Below are positions 8,153-19,803 of a stretch of 64,000 nucleotides of DNA, piece after piece. Within the stretch, counting starts at the first letter, position 1. Each line of letters opens with the position of its first letter. The stretch lies in the NCBI RefSeq assembly GCF_014062315.1, contig NZ_JACGLT010000011.1:62001-126000 (forward strand), in the 5' to 3' direction. This DNA comes from Gelidibacter maritimus. GTDB lineage: Bacteria; Bacteroidota; Bacteroidia; Flavobacteriales; Flavobacteriaceae. The translations under genes and the position numbers were made by a program. The notes below the pieces were generated by a model. The model ran no database searches, was not told the origin of the DNA, and saw nothing but the letters and a program-made list of their open reading frames with translations.

Positions 8153-9823
8153 ATGTGTGGAATTGTATGTGCCTTTGATTTAAAACAGAAAGCGGAAGAT
8201 TTACGTCCTCAATTGTTGGAAATGTCCAAAAGAATCCGTCATCGCGGACCAGACTGGGCGGGAATTTACAATAATGAGAAAGCGATTATGGTTCATGAGC
8301 GTTTGGCTATTGTTGATCCAGCCTCAGGAAAACAACCATTGTTGAGCGAAGATCAAAATCTCGTTTTGGCCACAAACGGAGAAATATATAACCATAGAGA
8401 ATTAAGAAAGCAATTTCCCGACTATAAGTTTCAGACTGAAAGTGATTGTGAGGTTATTTTGGCCTTGTATAAAGAAAAGGGGTTTGATTTTATCGATGAG
8501 ATGAATGGGATTTTTGGATTTGCCATTTACGATGTGGAAAAGGATGAGTATTTCATCGCTCGTGACCATATGGGCATTATTCCATTATATATAGGTTGGG
8601 ATCAGAACGGTACTTTTTATGTAGCATCAGAGTTGAAAGCTTTGGAAGGTTACTGCACCAAGATTGAACTTTTTCCTCCAGGCCATTATATGTCCAGTAG
8701 AGATGGGAAATTCGTGCAATGGTACAAGCGTGATTGGACAGAGTATGATGCGGTAAAAGATAATGAGACCAGCATCAAGGCCATTAAAGAAGCGTTGGAG
8801 GCAGCTGTGCATAGGCAATTGATGAGCGACGTGCCTTATGGGGTGTTGCTTTCAGGTGGATTGGATTCTTCCATAACTTCCGCCGTTGCTAAGAAATATG
8901 CTGAAAGACGTATCGAATCTGACGATACTCAGACCGCTTGGTATCCGCAATTGCATAGCTTTTCGGTAGGGTTGGAAGGGTCGCCAGATTTGGCAGCCGC
9001 CCAGAAAGTGGCAGACCATATCGGGACGGTACACCACGAAATAAAATTCACTATCCAAGAAGGTTTGGATGCGCTCAGAGATGTAATTTATAAGCTTGAA
9101 ACCTACGACGTAACCACCATTCGTGCCAGTACGCCTATGTATTTGATGGCGCGTGTTATTAAATCGATGGGTATTAAAATGGTGTTATCCGGTGAGGGTG
9201 CAGATGAGCTGTTTGGCGGTTACCTCTATTTCCATAAGGCACCAAATGCTAAAGAATTTCATGAAGAAACTGTTAGAAAACTGAGTAAACTTCACATGTA
9301 CGATTGTTTGCGTGCCAACAAAAGTTTGGCGGCATGGGGCATTGAAGGCCGCGTACCGTTTTTGGATAAAGAATTTATGGATGTTGCCATGAGCATCAAT
9401 CCACAAGACAAAATGATCAATGGCGAACGCATGGAAAAGTGGGTGGTCAGAAAAGCATTTGAAGATATGTTGCCAGAAAGTGTGGTTTGGAGACAGAAGG
9501 AACAGTTTAGTGATGGTGTGGGTTATAGTTGGATTGATACTTTAAAATTGTTGGTAAGCAATGAAGTGAGCGACGAGCAATTGGCAAATGCCAAGTACAA
9601 GTTTCCAATTCAGACTCCAACAAGCAAGGAAGAGTTTTATTACCGCTCCATTTTTGCAGAACATTTCCCAAGTGATGCTGCTGCGTTGAGCGTGCCGCAA
9701 GAAGCTTCTGTGGCGTGCAGTACAAAGGTTGCTTTAGAGTGGGATGAAAGTTTTAAGAATATGAACGACCCAAGTGGTAGAGCAGTAGCGAAAGTGCATT
9801 CAGATGCCTACGTAAAAGTGTAA
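8153..9823 (+). CDS. asnB: AsnB, glutamine-hydrolysing asparagine synthase
   Basis: A 556-residue enzyme that makes asparagine from aspartate, ATP and glutamine; E. coli AsnB has 554 residues. The N-terminal glutaminase domain starts with the nucleophile Cys2 (MCGIVCAF) and has RGPDWAG and NGEIYNHRELR. The synthetase domain has the PP-loop LLSGGLDSS near residue 235 and the GEGADELFGGY motif near 345. It stands alone, with a strong terminator just downstream. A possible weak -7 element (CATATTTG) is seen at 8096. Confidence 0.96.
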   Translation: MCGIVCAFDLKQKAEDLRPQLLEMSKRIRHRGPDWAGIYNNEKAIMVHERLAIVDPASGKQPLLSEDQNLVLATNGEIYNHRELRKQFPDYKFQTESDCEVILALYKEKGFDFIDEMNGIFGFAIYDVEKDEYFIARDHMGIIPLYIGWDQNGTFYVASELKALEGYCTKIELFPPGHYMSSRDGKFVQWYKRDWTEYDAVKDNETSIKAIKEALEAAVHRQLMSDVPYGVLLSGGLDSSITSAVAKKYAERRIESDDTQTAWYPQLHSFSVGLEGSPDLAAAQKVADHIGTVHHEIKFTIQEGLDALRDVIYKLETYDVTTIRASTPMYLMARVIKSMGIKMVLSGEGADELFGGYLYFHKAPNAKEFHEETVRKLSKLHMYDCLRANKSLAAWGIEGRVPFLDKEFMDVAMSINPQDKMINGERMEKWVVRKAFEDMLPESVVWRQKEQFSDGVGYSWIDTLKLLVSNEVSDEQLANAKYKFPIQTPTSKEEFYYRSIFAEHFPSDAAALSVPQEASVACSTKVALEWDESFKNMNDPSGRAVAKVHSDAYVKV

Positions 9824-9853
9824 TTTGACTGAAATTTTTAATTTTTTAATTTC

Positions 9854-9880
9854 AAAATCCCGCCTTAGCGGGATTTTGTT
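9854..9880 (+). terminator. Terminator of asnB
   Basis: A perfect 10-bp stem, AAAATCCCGC (9854-9863) with GCGGGATTTT (9868-9877) and a 4-nt loop, followed by T-rich sequence. Confidence 0.9.
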
Positions 9881-10030
9881 GTTTTTGCTTTTTTATGGAG
9901 ATGTTAAAGTTCATCAAAATCTATTTTAAGCACCTTTTTAGCCGTTTTAAGCGACTTTTGAGTAATTAACAAATGTTGATAAATTTAGCACATAATTGAT
10001 GAATTGCTTTCAAAAAGCCTCCTGATTTCG

Positions 10031-10038
10031 TATCTTTG
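10031..10038 (+). promoter_or_regulatory. -7 promoter element (TATCTTTG), probably for gyrB
   Basis: TATCTTTG fits TAnnTTTG. The nearest TTG (10004-10006) is 24 bp upstream, longer than the usual 19-21, so only the -7 element is well supported. Confidence 0.4.
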
Positions 10039-10228
10039 TGAGTATCCAAAAATGATGCGCAAGTATCATTTTTTTTATGAATTTTAATTAGCTGAAATTT
10101 AATTTTGAATGTTCTATGGTGTTGTTCTTCTTTGAGAATAGTTATCGAAAAGATGTTTTAAAAAGGGTAATTGAAATCTTGATAAAAAATATAAATAGTA
10201 ATTAAGGATTATAATAGAGAATAAGTAA

Positions 10229-12178
<1,950 letters not shown>

Positions 12179-12207
12179 ATAGTAGGGATTAAAATATATT
12201 AACTGAG

Positions 12208-12235
12208 AACACCCAAGATTGGGTGTTTTTTTTTG
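12208..12235 (+). terminator. Terminator of gyrB
   Basis: An 8-bp stem AACACCCA/TGGGTGTT (12208-12215 with 12220-12227) is followed by a run of T. Confidence 0.9.
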
Positions 12236-12394
12236 TTCATAGCATTGTTTAGTGCAAAATAAATAGAATTGTTTTAAGAGAATGAAGGAAAAGCGTAAGA
12301 GGAAATCGTACCCTTTCTTTATTAACAGCGATTTTATTCGTAATTTCGCAATCATTTTACACCCGAAGTTTCACATTAAATAACATATATAATT

Positions 12395-13315
12395 ATGAAA
12401 ATCACAGTAGTTGGAGCAGGTGCCGTTGGGGCAAGCTGCGCAGAGTATATCGCCATTAAAAATTTTGCAAGTGAAGTTGTTTTGTTGGATATTAAAGAAG
12501 GTTTTGCCGAAGGTAAAGCTATGGATTTAATGCAGACCGCTTCTTTAAACGGTTTCGACACCAAAATAACAGGAATCACTAATGATTATTCTGTAACTGC
12601 AAAAAGTGATGTTTGTGTCATTACTTCTGGAATTCCGCGTAAACCGGGAATGACTCGTGAAGAGTTGATTGGAATCAACGCCGGAATAGTTAAGGAAGTA
12701 TCTTCAAGTTTAATTAAGCATTCTCCGGACACCATCATCATCGTGGTTAGTAACCCAATGGACACTATGACCTATTTGGTTCATAAATCAACCGACCTTC
12801 CAAAACACAGAATTATTGGTATGGGTGGTGCATTAGATTCTGCACGATTTAAATACCGATTGGCGGAAGCCTTAGAAGCACCAATTAGTGATGTTGACGG
12901 TATGGTGATTGGTGGCCACAGTGATACCGGAATGGTGCCATTAACACGATTGGCGACGCGTAACAGTGTGCCAGTAACAGAGTTTTTGAGTGAGGACAGA
13001 TTAAGCCAAGTTTTGGAGGATACTAAGGTAGGTGGTGCTACACTTACGAAATTACTGGGTACTTCAGCGTGGTATGCGCCAGGTGCAGCTGTTAGTGGAT
13101 TGGTTCAAGCCATTGCATGCGACCAAAAGAAAATGTTTCCATGTTCAGTATTGTTGGAAGGCGAATACGGATTGTACGATATTTGTATTGGAGCTCCAGT
13201 AATTTTAGGGCGTAACGGCATTGAGAAAATCGTTGAAATTGAATTGAACGATGCTGAAAAAGCACACATGCAAAAAAGTGCGGAAGGGGTTCGTAAAACC
13301 AACGACTTATTGTAA
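12395..13315 (+). CDS. mdh: Mdh, malate dehydrogenase (LDH-like type)
   Basis: A 306-residue NAD-dependent dehydrogenase interconverting malate and oxaloacetate in the TCA cycle. The nucleotide-binding loop GAGAVGASCA is at residues 7-16, and the acidic residue ending strand 2 (VVLLDIKEG) specifies NAD. The Arg-containing loop SGIPRKPGMTREEL, the motif NPMDTMTYL and the catalytic His in GGHSDTGMVPLTR (about residue 174) fit the bacterial LDH-like MDH class. An imperfect -7 element (TAATTTCG) lies near 12341. It is monocistronic. Confidence 0.95.
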   Translation: MKITVVGAGAVGASCAEYIAIKNFASEVVLLDIKEGFAEGKAMDLMQTASLNGFDTKITGITNDYSVTAKSDVCVITSGIPRKPGMTREELIGINAGIVKEVSSSLIKHSPDTIIIVVSNPMDTMTYLVHKSTDLPKHRIIGMGGALDSARFKYRLAEALEAPISDVDGMVIGGHSDTGMVPLTRLATRNSVPVTEFLSEDRLSQVLEDTKVGGATLTKLLGTSAWYAPGAAVSGLVQAIACDQKKMFPCSVLLEGEYGLYDICIGAPVILGRNGIEKIVEIELNDAEKAHMQKSAEGVRKTNDLL

Positions 13316-13433
13316 GGCGCTATAAACAATTGAAGTTACAAGGTTTTTTAAATTTTTGTACCTACAGTTAATAGTTGGCATTATTTTAGTTACTTGTAAC
13401 AGAAATCATTTAAATTTAAAACAAACAATACTA

Positions 13434-14096
13434 ATGAGAAAAATATTATTTATAGTAGCCGTAACCTTGAGTGCAACAATGTTCGCTCAAAAGCAGATTG
13501 ACGAAGGCGTCATTATTTCAAAGCAAACCATGTCTAGTGATAATGAGCAAATGAATGCTCAGTTGGCCATGTTGGGTGATATGACGACAACTACCTATTT
13601 TAAGAATGACAAATCGCGTTCTGAACTAAGTAATCCAATGACTGGTAATACCGTTTTTATTGCAGACAACAATTCTAAAAAATCATTGGTATTAATGGAT
13701 AATCCTATGATTGGTAAGAAGTATATGGAGTCTGATATTTCACCTTCAGAAGAGGATGCAAAAGGAATTTCTATTGAAAAAACCAATGAAACAAAAACGA
13801 TTCTTGGTTACGAGTGTACAAAATACAATGTTACTATGAATAGAGATGGGGCCGATGTGCAGATGGAGGTATATGCTACTGATAAATTGAAAGCGATCTC
13901 TCAGCAAGCAACGACCTTTGGAAAGGAATTCTCTGGTTTTCCTATGTATATGAGTATGGCTATAAATCAACAGGGCATGAAAATGAATATGGTTATTGAG
14001 GTTACTGATGTTAAGGCTGAAAAAGTTGCTGATGAGAAGTTCAACATGACGCCGCCTGAAGGTTACTCGAAAACTGAAAACTTGCCTGGGATGTAG
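13434..14096 (+). CDS. Exported DUF4412-like protein
   Basis: A 220-residue protein. The ATG at 13434 begins a clear signal peptide (MRKILFIVAVTLSATMFAQ, cut near residue 19); an upstream ATG at 13356 would bury that signal and is rejected. The mature domain has the pattern of Bacteroidota DUF4412-type proteins: a strand with EGVIISKQTM, a methionine-rich region, and the motif TILGYECTKYNVT followed by the MEVYATDKL strand. Function unknown; probably periplasmic. A terminator follows. Confidence 0.7.
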   Translation: MRKILFIVAVTLSATMFAQKQIDEGVIISKQTMSSDNEQMNAQLAMLGDMTTTTYFKNDKSRSELSNPMTGNTVFIADNNSKKSLVLMDNPMIGKKYMESDISPSEEDAKGISIEKTNETKTILGYECTKYNVTMNRDGADVQMEVYATDKLKAISQQATTFGKEFSGFPMYMSMAINQQGMKMNMVIEVTDVKAEKVADEKFNMTPPEGYSKTENLPGM

Positions 14097-14124
14097 GGGT
14101 TGTTTTTATTAGAAATTATTAACT

Positions 14125-14152
14125 AAGACTGTAGAAATACAGTCTTTTTTTA
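14125..14152 (+). terminator. Terminator downstream of the DUF4412-like gene
   Basis: A perfect 9-bp stem AAGACTGTA/TACAGTCTT (14125-14133 with 14138-14146) with a GAAA loop is followed by T residues. Confidence 0.88.
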
Positions 14153-14320
14153 TATAAGACGTGTTTTCCCATAAGAAAAAACCGAAATAATTAGATGTTT
14201 AATCGATGATTTATAAGGTTTAACAGGCTATTTTTGGTTTTTTGTAATAAAATACTTTCATTAGTTCTTATTTATGTAAAATTTTTTAGTGAATAAGTTT
14301 AATTTAATGATCTTCCCGTT

Positions 14321-15451
14321 TTGAAGTATTTGAATTCAATAAACCACTATCGAGCCCTTTCGATCGTCATGATCGTTGCAATTCACGCGTATTCAGCGGC
14401 CGATTTAGTTCTTGATTCCTACACCAGTCGATTTTTATTCAATCTTGTCAGTGGTGCTACATTAAATTTTATTTTTATTTCCGGCTTCTTGTTTTATCTT
14501 GTTTTTTACGAAAAGTTTGAGTTTTTTAAATTTGTGAAAGGAAGGATAGACAGGTATTTAAAACCGTATCTGTTTTTATCTATTTTGCCCATAGCTATAA
14601 GCCTTCTTACAATGCCTATGTATTGGGATAATTCTATTATCATAGATTTTAATAAGGATACTATTGGAACTTGGCATTTTATATCTACTTTAAAATATTT
14701 GGTGTCGGGAGCTCATATTACCGCCTATTGGTATATCCCTTTTATAATGCTTATGGTGTTGCTTTCACCCCTATTTGTGGCATTTGTAAAACTCAACATA
14801 ACTAAGCAATTAATTATATTTGGCATTTTTCTGACGGTCTCAATGCTGATCCATAGGCCTTTTGAAAGAGTCGAACTGTTTCAAGCGGTGCATTCCGTGT
14901 TTTATTTTACTTCCATTTACCTAATGGGAATAATTTGTGCTATTCACAGAACAAAAATTTATGAAGTTCTACACAAAAAGGAATTATATCTATTGAGTAT
15001 AGTGCTGTTAATCGTTATTTGGCAGACTAATCAAGGTCATTTGGGATTATATAAAACCGAGTTTTTTGTTTATAATGGTATTGATTTAGTAGTAATCAAA
15101 ATGGTGTTTTTTTGTTTATTCTTTATGATATGGCTGCACAGATTTGAACATGTTAAAAGTTATGTCATAAGTACGATAGCCGCGGCCAGTTTTACGATTT
15201 ATTTTTTGCACGTTTATTTTCTAAAGGGAATAAATATTGTGAAAGACTACTTTAACCTGAGTTTCGAGAACTACCCCTTTATAGCGTATATACTACTCGT
15301 TATGACAATTATTTTTTTAAGCACCATTACTGCACGACTTCTTTATCGTCTCATACCCAATTATACACGCATCTTGATAGGATATAATAAAAGAGCAGCC
15401 AAAAATCCAAAATCAAAATGGACCAGAAAATTGATTTTCTCAAGAAAATGA
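14321..15451 (+). CDS. Acyltransferase 3 family membrane protein
   Basis: A 376-residue integral membrane protein with about ten hydrophobic helices. The N-terminal YLNSINHYRALSIVMIVAIH motif, with the catalytic-type His at the end, is typical of acyltransferase 3 proteins. These O-acylate sugars in lipopolysaccharide, capsule or peptidoglycan from the cytoplasmic side. The start is a TTG at 14321: no in-frame ATG exists before residue 17, and starting there would lose the conserved NxxRAL motif. The C-terminus is very basic. The target molecule is unknown; no polysaccharide genes lie nearby. Confidence 0.85.
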   Translation: MKYLNSINHYRALSIVMIVAIHAYSAADLVLDSYTSRFLFNLVSGATLNFIFISGFLFYLVFYEKFEFFKFVKGRIDRYLKPYLFLSILPIAISLLTMPMYWDNSIIIDFNKDTIGTWHFISTLKYLVSGAHITAYWYIPFIMLMVLLSPLFVAFVKLNITKQLIIFGIFLTVSMLIHRPFERVELFQAVHSVFYFTSIYLMGIICAIHRTKIYEVLHKKELYLLSIVLLIVIWQTNQGHLGLYKTEFFVYNGIDLVVIKMVFFCLFFMIWLHRFEHVKSYVISTIAAASFTIYFLHVYFLKGINIVKDYFNLSFENYPFIAYILLVMTIIFLSTITARLLYRLIPNYTRILIGYNKRAAKNPKSKWTRKLIFSRK

Positions 15452-15497
15452 TGCCTAAAACATTCTGGTTTCCTCTTACATAAGTCTTTATTTTTTA

Positions 15498-15505
15498 TAT
15501 ATTTG
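15498..15505 (+). promoter_or_regulatory. -7 promoter element (TATATTTG) for the gene at 15571
   Basis: TATATTTG fits the consensus, with a TTA in place of TTG 19 bp upstream. It would give a leader of about 60 nt. Confidence 0.45.
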
Positions 15506-15570
15506 CGCGATTCCAACCATAAGTAAATTATGATTTCCAATACTTGGGTATAGAATTTAAATTATAATAA

Positions 15571-16218
15571 TTGAAACTCTTTAAAGTCAATAAAATACAA
15601 CCAAAATGGTTCATCAGTGCAGCACTACTTTTTGTTGCTGTATTGGGTGGTGTTTTGGGTCAGCAACAGCATACGGTTCCAAATCAGGAAATTGTGGTGC
15701 AGTTTGCGAACGAGAATATCACTTTAAATGAAGCGAAGCATACCATTACAATAGTTGAACAAGAACTCCACCGCATTGGTGTATCCCACATTCAGATTAG
15801 TGAACAGGAAGATGGTAAGTTGGTCATCAGTTATTATAGCGATACCACCGTTGAAGCGATTAAAAAATTGCTTTCTGAACAAAACGAACTTGCCCTGGGT
15901 TTTGATTCTTCTGATAATCAAGAAAACCCATTACAATTTCCTTCTCAAAAAGAGTTGATTGCCTATAATCTTGATGTTTACGAAATTCATGTGGGCCAAA
16001 ATGCTTTTGCCGACGTTGGTGGGAAACATGCCTTGGAGCTAAAGACGAAACCATACCGTTTTGTAAATCACAACTTTTATATTCCTTCTTTTAACGCTTA
16101 TACTGTAAGTTGTATCCACCCGTTAAAAACTAAACTTAGCTTTCAAAGGTATACTGCGCTTACAAAAGATTACCGATCTCATAAAATACCAGAAGTCAGG
16201 GCGGGACCTTTGTCTTAG
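15571..16218 (+). CDS. Hypothetical membrane-anchored protein upstream of secDF
   Basis: A 215-residue protein that must start at the TTG at 15571: an in-frame TAA is directly upstream and the whole protein has no other Met. One transmembrane segment or uncleaved signal (about residues 12-30) is followed by a soluble, periplasm-facing part. Residues about 50-105 (GVSHIQISEQEDGKLVISYY, then IKKLLSEQNELALGF) resemble in layout the ferredoxin-like P1 repeat of SecD; this is my reading of the pattern, not a proven homology. It lies about 200 bp upstream of secDF, which has its own promoter. Confidence 0.6.
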   Translation: MKLFKVNKIQPKWFISAALLFVAVLGGVLGQQQHTVPNQEIVVQFANENITLNEAKHTITIVEQELHRIGVSHIQISEQEDGKLVISYYSDTTVEAIKKLLSEQNELALGFDSSDNQENPLQFPSQKELIAYNLDVYEIHVGQNAFADVGGKHALELKTKPYRFVNHNFYIPSFNAYTVSCIHPLKTKLSFQRYTALTKDYRSHKIPEVRAGPLS

Positions 16219-16357
16219 GAGGTTAGAAGTTATTGCGTAATTATTAAAACTTCCCCTTATTCCATCAAAATTAAACAATGTGATGTGCGAACAATGCATT
16301 TCATTTCTACAAAGCTTCTTAAGCTATAAACAAAACATACATAATCGTAAAAAACAA

Positions 16358-16387
16358 TTGTCAAATCGTCCGTAAACTCTATATTTG
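16358..16387 (+). promoter_or_regulatory. secDF promoter
   Basis: A full match to the Bacteroidota vegetative promoter: TTG at 16358-16360, a 19-bp spacer, and TATATTTG at 16380-16387. It gives a leader of about 30 nt before the secDF ATG. Confidence 0.8.
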
Positions 16388-16424
16388 CGCGTTGAAAAAA
16401 TTGACTTTTTAAAAATTTAAAATA

Positions 16425-19409
16425 ATGCAAAACAAAGGATTAGTAAAGCTGTTTGCTGTGTTATTTGGGTTGGTAAGTATCTATCAGCTATCATTTACAT
16501 TCAAAGCTAACCAAATTGAAAATCGTGCCGAAGAAATTGCAGCGCGTAAAACTGACAACCCTGATTTAAGGGCTGACTACGAAACCAATTATTTAGATTC
16601 TATAGCCAATCAAGAAGTTTTTAATCTTGGTATTGCTAACTATACCTATAATGAGGTAAGGGATAAAGCCATGAATTTGGGTCTTGACCTTAAGGGTGGA
16701 ATCAACGTTATTCTTGAAATATCTGTAAAGGATATTTTGAAAGGTCTTGCAAACAATAGTAAAGATCCTGTGTTCAACAAGGCTTTAGACGATGCTTCTG
16801 AACTTCAAAAAACAAGTCAGAATGCCTATGTGGATGACTTTTTTATCGCTTTTGATAAAATAAAGGGCGATCAAAAATTAGCATCTCCTGATATTTTTGC
16901 CAATAGAACCTTAAGTGAGGAAATTACATTTGACATGTCAGATCGTGCGGTACAACCAATCATCAGACAAAAGGTAGATGAATCTATAATCTCTGCATTT
17001 GAGGTATTGCGTAAACGTATTGACAAATTTGGGGTGACTTCTCCAAACATTCAGCGTTTGGGAAACACTGGACGAATTCTTGTAGAGTTACCAGGTGCAA
17101 AGGATGTAGAACGAATCAAAAATCTATTACAAAGTACGGCTCAATTGGAGTTCTGGGATGTGTACAGAGGTGAGGAGTTTCTTCCATTCTTGGCACAGGC
17201 CAACGAAGTTTTAAAGCCATTGGTCAATAAAGATGCTAAAAGTGAAGTTGCTGATTCAGAAATTGTAACAGATACTATTGATGATGCAGATAGCAGAATT
17301 AAGGAACTGACCGGTGTTATTGATACTGATTCTACCGAAGTTGGTGAGAATCCAATTTTAGATTTATTGAGAGGTTATGGTGCTGGCGGTCCAGTTGTGG
17401 CCATCTTTGAGGCCAATGATAAGGATCTTGTTATGGAGTATCTGAACATGCCACAAGTACGTTCGTTATTGCCAACAGATCAGCGTTACGTGAAATTTGC
17501 ATGGGGTATTCAAGCCAAAAACAGTGAATTTGTTGATTTATATGCCATTAAAGGAAATAGAGATAACACACCTGAATTAAGTGGTGCGGTTATTACAGAT
17601 GCACGTCAAGCATACAACCAAAGAAACCAGCCTACGGTGAGCATGCAGATGAACAGTAAAGGTGCTAAAATCTGGGAAGAGATGACCGGAAGAGCCTATG
17701 CGCAACAAAGCCAGATTGCGATTGTTCTTGATGATATTGTGTATTCTGCTCCAGGTGTGACTACAGGTCCTATATCTGGTGGAAATTCTGAAATTTCAGG
17801 ATCGTTTACACTGAACGAAGCTATTGACTTGGCAAACGTTTTAAGAGCTGGTAAATTACCGGCAAAAGCTGATATTGTTCAAGCTGATGAGGTTGGGGCA
17901 TCCTTAGGACAAGAAGCTATTGAAAGTGGTACAACCTCTTTCTTAATCGCACTATCTTTGGTGTTGGTTTGGATGGTTGTCTATTACGGTAGAGGTGGAT
18001 TATTTGCCGACATTGCCTTATTGTTGAACATCTTGTTGGTTTTTGGAGTCCTATCCGGATTGGGAGCTGTTTTAACACTTCCTGGTTTGGCTGGTATTGT
18101 ATTGACCATTGGTATGTCAGTAGATGCGAACGTGATTATTTTTGAGCGTATCAAGGAAGAGCTGGCCAAAGGCAAAAGTAGGCGAGAAGCTGTAAAGGAT
18201 GGGTTCAGCAATGCATTGTCATCAATTTTAGATGCCAACATTACCACCTTATTAACGGCTATTATCTTATTCGTATTTGGTACAGGTCCAATTAAGGGTT
18301 TCGCAACTACCTTAATTATTGGTATTGTGACTTCATTGTTCACGGCAATTTTCATTACAAGATTGTTGGTAGATTGGTATGTTGGTAAGGGTAAGGAATT
18401 GACCTTTACAACCGCAATCACCAAAGGGCTTTTCCAAAATATGAATATCAATTTCATCAGTAAAAGAAAAGTATCTTATGTAATATCGGCAATTGCTATT
18501 TTATTGAGTTTATTCTCATTGTTCACCAAAGGATTGGATCAAGGTATCGATTTTGTTGGAGGTAGAACATACCAAGTTCGTTTTGGCCAGGAGGTCAATC
18601 CTGAAGAAGTGAAAGCTGATGTTTTGGAGGCTTTTGGTAGCGCTGAGGTGAAAACGATTGGTAGTTCGCATCAATTAAAAATATCTACAAAATATTTGGT
18701 AGATGTCAATACCGCAGAAGCGGATGAGAAAGTACAATCTGAACTTTTCGAAACCTTAATCCCGTACCTTCCAAAAGGAATGACTTTTGAAGACTTTAAA
18801 GTAGGATCAGGTGATAAGAAGATAGGACAGATGTTCTCTAGTAAAGTGAGTCCTACCATTGCTGATGACATCAAAACGGAGTCGTTCTGGGCAGTCATCG
18901 GATCTTTGGTGGTTGTGTTCTTATATATCTTGTTAAGATTTAAAAGATGGCAATTCTCTCTTGGGGCAGTCGCGGCTGTATTCCATGATGTTATTATTGT
19001 ATTGGGTATATTCTCATTTTTCTACACATTTATGCCATTCTCAATGGAAATTGACCAAGCGTTTATCGCGGCAATCTTAACTGTAATTGGTTACTCGTTG
19101 AACGATACGGTGATTATCTTTGATAGGGTAAGGGAAACCGTAATGGAGCGTGGTGGATTTGCAGGAGGGCGTAACATCAACTTTGCCATCAACAGCACGA
19201 TTAGTAGAACCTTGAACACCTCGTTGACAACTTTGGTGGTGTTATTGGCGATATTTTTGCTAGGAGCTGACTCCTTGAGAGGTTTGCTGTTTGCGATTAT
19301 TGTTGGTATTGTGGTAGGAACCTACTCATCTATTTTTATAGCAACCCCATTAATGTATGACACTTTGAAAAATAAAGGTGAAGTTATTGATGAGGATTCA
19401 AAAATATAA
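16425..19409 (+). CDS. secDF: SecDF, fused protein translocase subunit
   Basis: A 994-residue fusion of SecD and SecF, the proton-driven accessory subunits that help pull exported proteins through SecYEG. Helix 1 is at the N-terminus; the large periplasmic P1 region covers about residues 35-500 and contains the GLDLKGG motif. The SecD helices carry VDANVIIFERIKEEL. The SecF half starts near residue 680 (GIDFVGGRTYQVRF) and carries GYSLNDTVIIFDRVRETV. It has its own strong promoter and terminator. Fusion is usual in this phylum. Confidence 0.96.
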   Translation: MQNKGLVKLFAVLFGLVSIYQLSFTFKANQIENRAEEIAARKTDNPDLRADYETNYLDSIANQEVFNLGIANYTYNEVRDKAMNLGLDLKGGINVILEISVKDILKGLANNSKDPVFNKALDDASELQKTSQNAYVDDFFIAFDKIKGDQKLASPDIFANRTLSEEITFDMSDRAVQPIIRQKVDESIISAFEVLRKRIDKFGVTSPNIQRLGNTGRILVELPGAKDVERIKNLLQSTAQLEFWDVYRGEEFLPFLAQANEVLKPLVNKDAKSEVADSEIVTDTIDDADSRIKELTGVIDTDSTEVGENPILDLLRGYGAGGPVVAIFEANDKDLVMEYLNMPQVRSLLPTDQRYVKFAWGIQAKNSEFVDLYAIKGNRDNTPELSGAVITDARQAYNQRNQPTVSMQMNSKGAKIWEEMTGRAYAQQSQIAIVLDDIVYSAPGVTTGPISGGNSEISGSFTLNEAIDLANVLRAGKLPAKADIVQADEVGASLGQEAIESGTTSFLIALSLVLVWMVVYYGRGGLFADIALLLNILLVFGVLSGLGAVLTLPGLAGIVLTIGMSVDANVIIFERIKEELAKGKSRREAVKDGFSNALSSILDANITTLLTAIILFVFGTGPIKGFATTLIIGIVTSLFTAIFITRLLVDWYVGKGKELTFTTAITKGLFQNMNINFISKRKVSYVISAIAILLSLFSLFTKGLDQGIDFVGGRTYQVRFGQEVNPEEVKADVLEAFGSAEVKTIGSSHQLKISTKYLVDVNTAEADEKVQSELFETLIPYLPKGMTFEDFKVGSGDKKIGQMFSSKVSPTIADDIKTESFWAVIGSLVVVFLYILLRFKRWQFSLGAVAAVFHDVIIVLGIFSFFYTFMPFSMEIDQAFIAAILTVIGYSLNDTVIIFDRVRETVMERGGFAGGRNINFAINSTISRTLNTSLTTLVVLLAIFLLGADSLRGLLFAIIVGIVVGTYSSIFIATPLMYDTLKNKGEVIDEDSKI

Positions 19410-19803
19410 GATGCATATAAAATCTTTATAAATTAAAAATGCCGCTCCTTTAGCGGCATTTTTTATGTTCATAAGTGATCTTAACTGGAGCAGAACCCTA
19501 AGTAAGACTATTAATGATTAAGTGTTATCGGATGATGTGAGCAAGACATATTTGGCCTACAAAGTCTTACAGATGGAGCGGATAAACATCGTTAAGTAAG
19601 GTGTAAAACTGACACTGAATAATGCTCCAATAGCTTAATTAAAATAATAGAAAGCAGTTTACTATGGCTTTCTTTTAGTAGTTATAGGATGTCTAAATTA
19701 TACTAAATACGAATCGGTTGGTTTAGGGGTGATTCGGTGTTGAATCTTTTATTTGGTTGTAAAGGGATGTAAATCTGTAAACTGCGTGAATTCCGCAACT
19801 TGA
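19410..19803. other. Intergenic region secDF / DUF192 gene
   Basis: This 394-bp gap holds the secDF terminator at its left end. The remainder (about 19470-19803) has no credible frame or recognised RNA on either strand. Confidence 0.6.
19436..19464 (+). terminator. Terminator of secDF
   Basis: A 10-bp stem AAATGCCGCT/AGCGGCATTT (19437-19446 with 19452-19461) with a 5-nt loop is followed by T residues. Confidence 0.9.
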
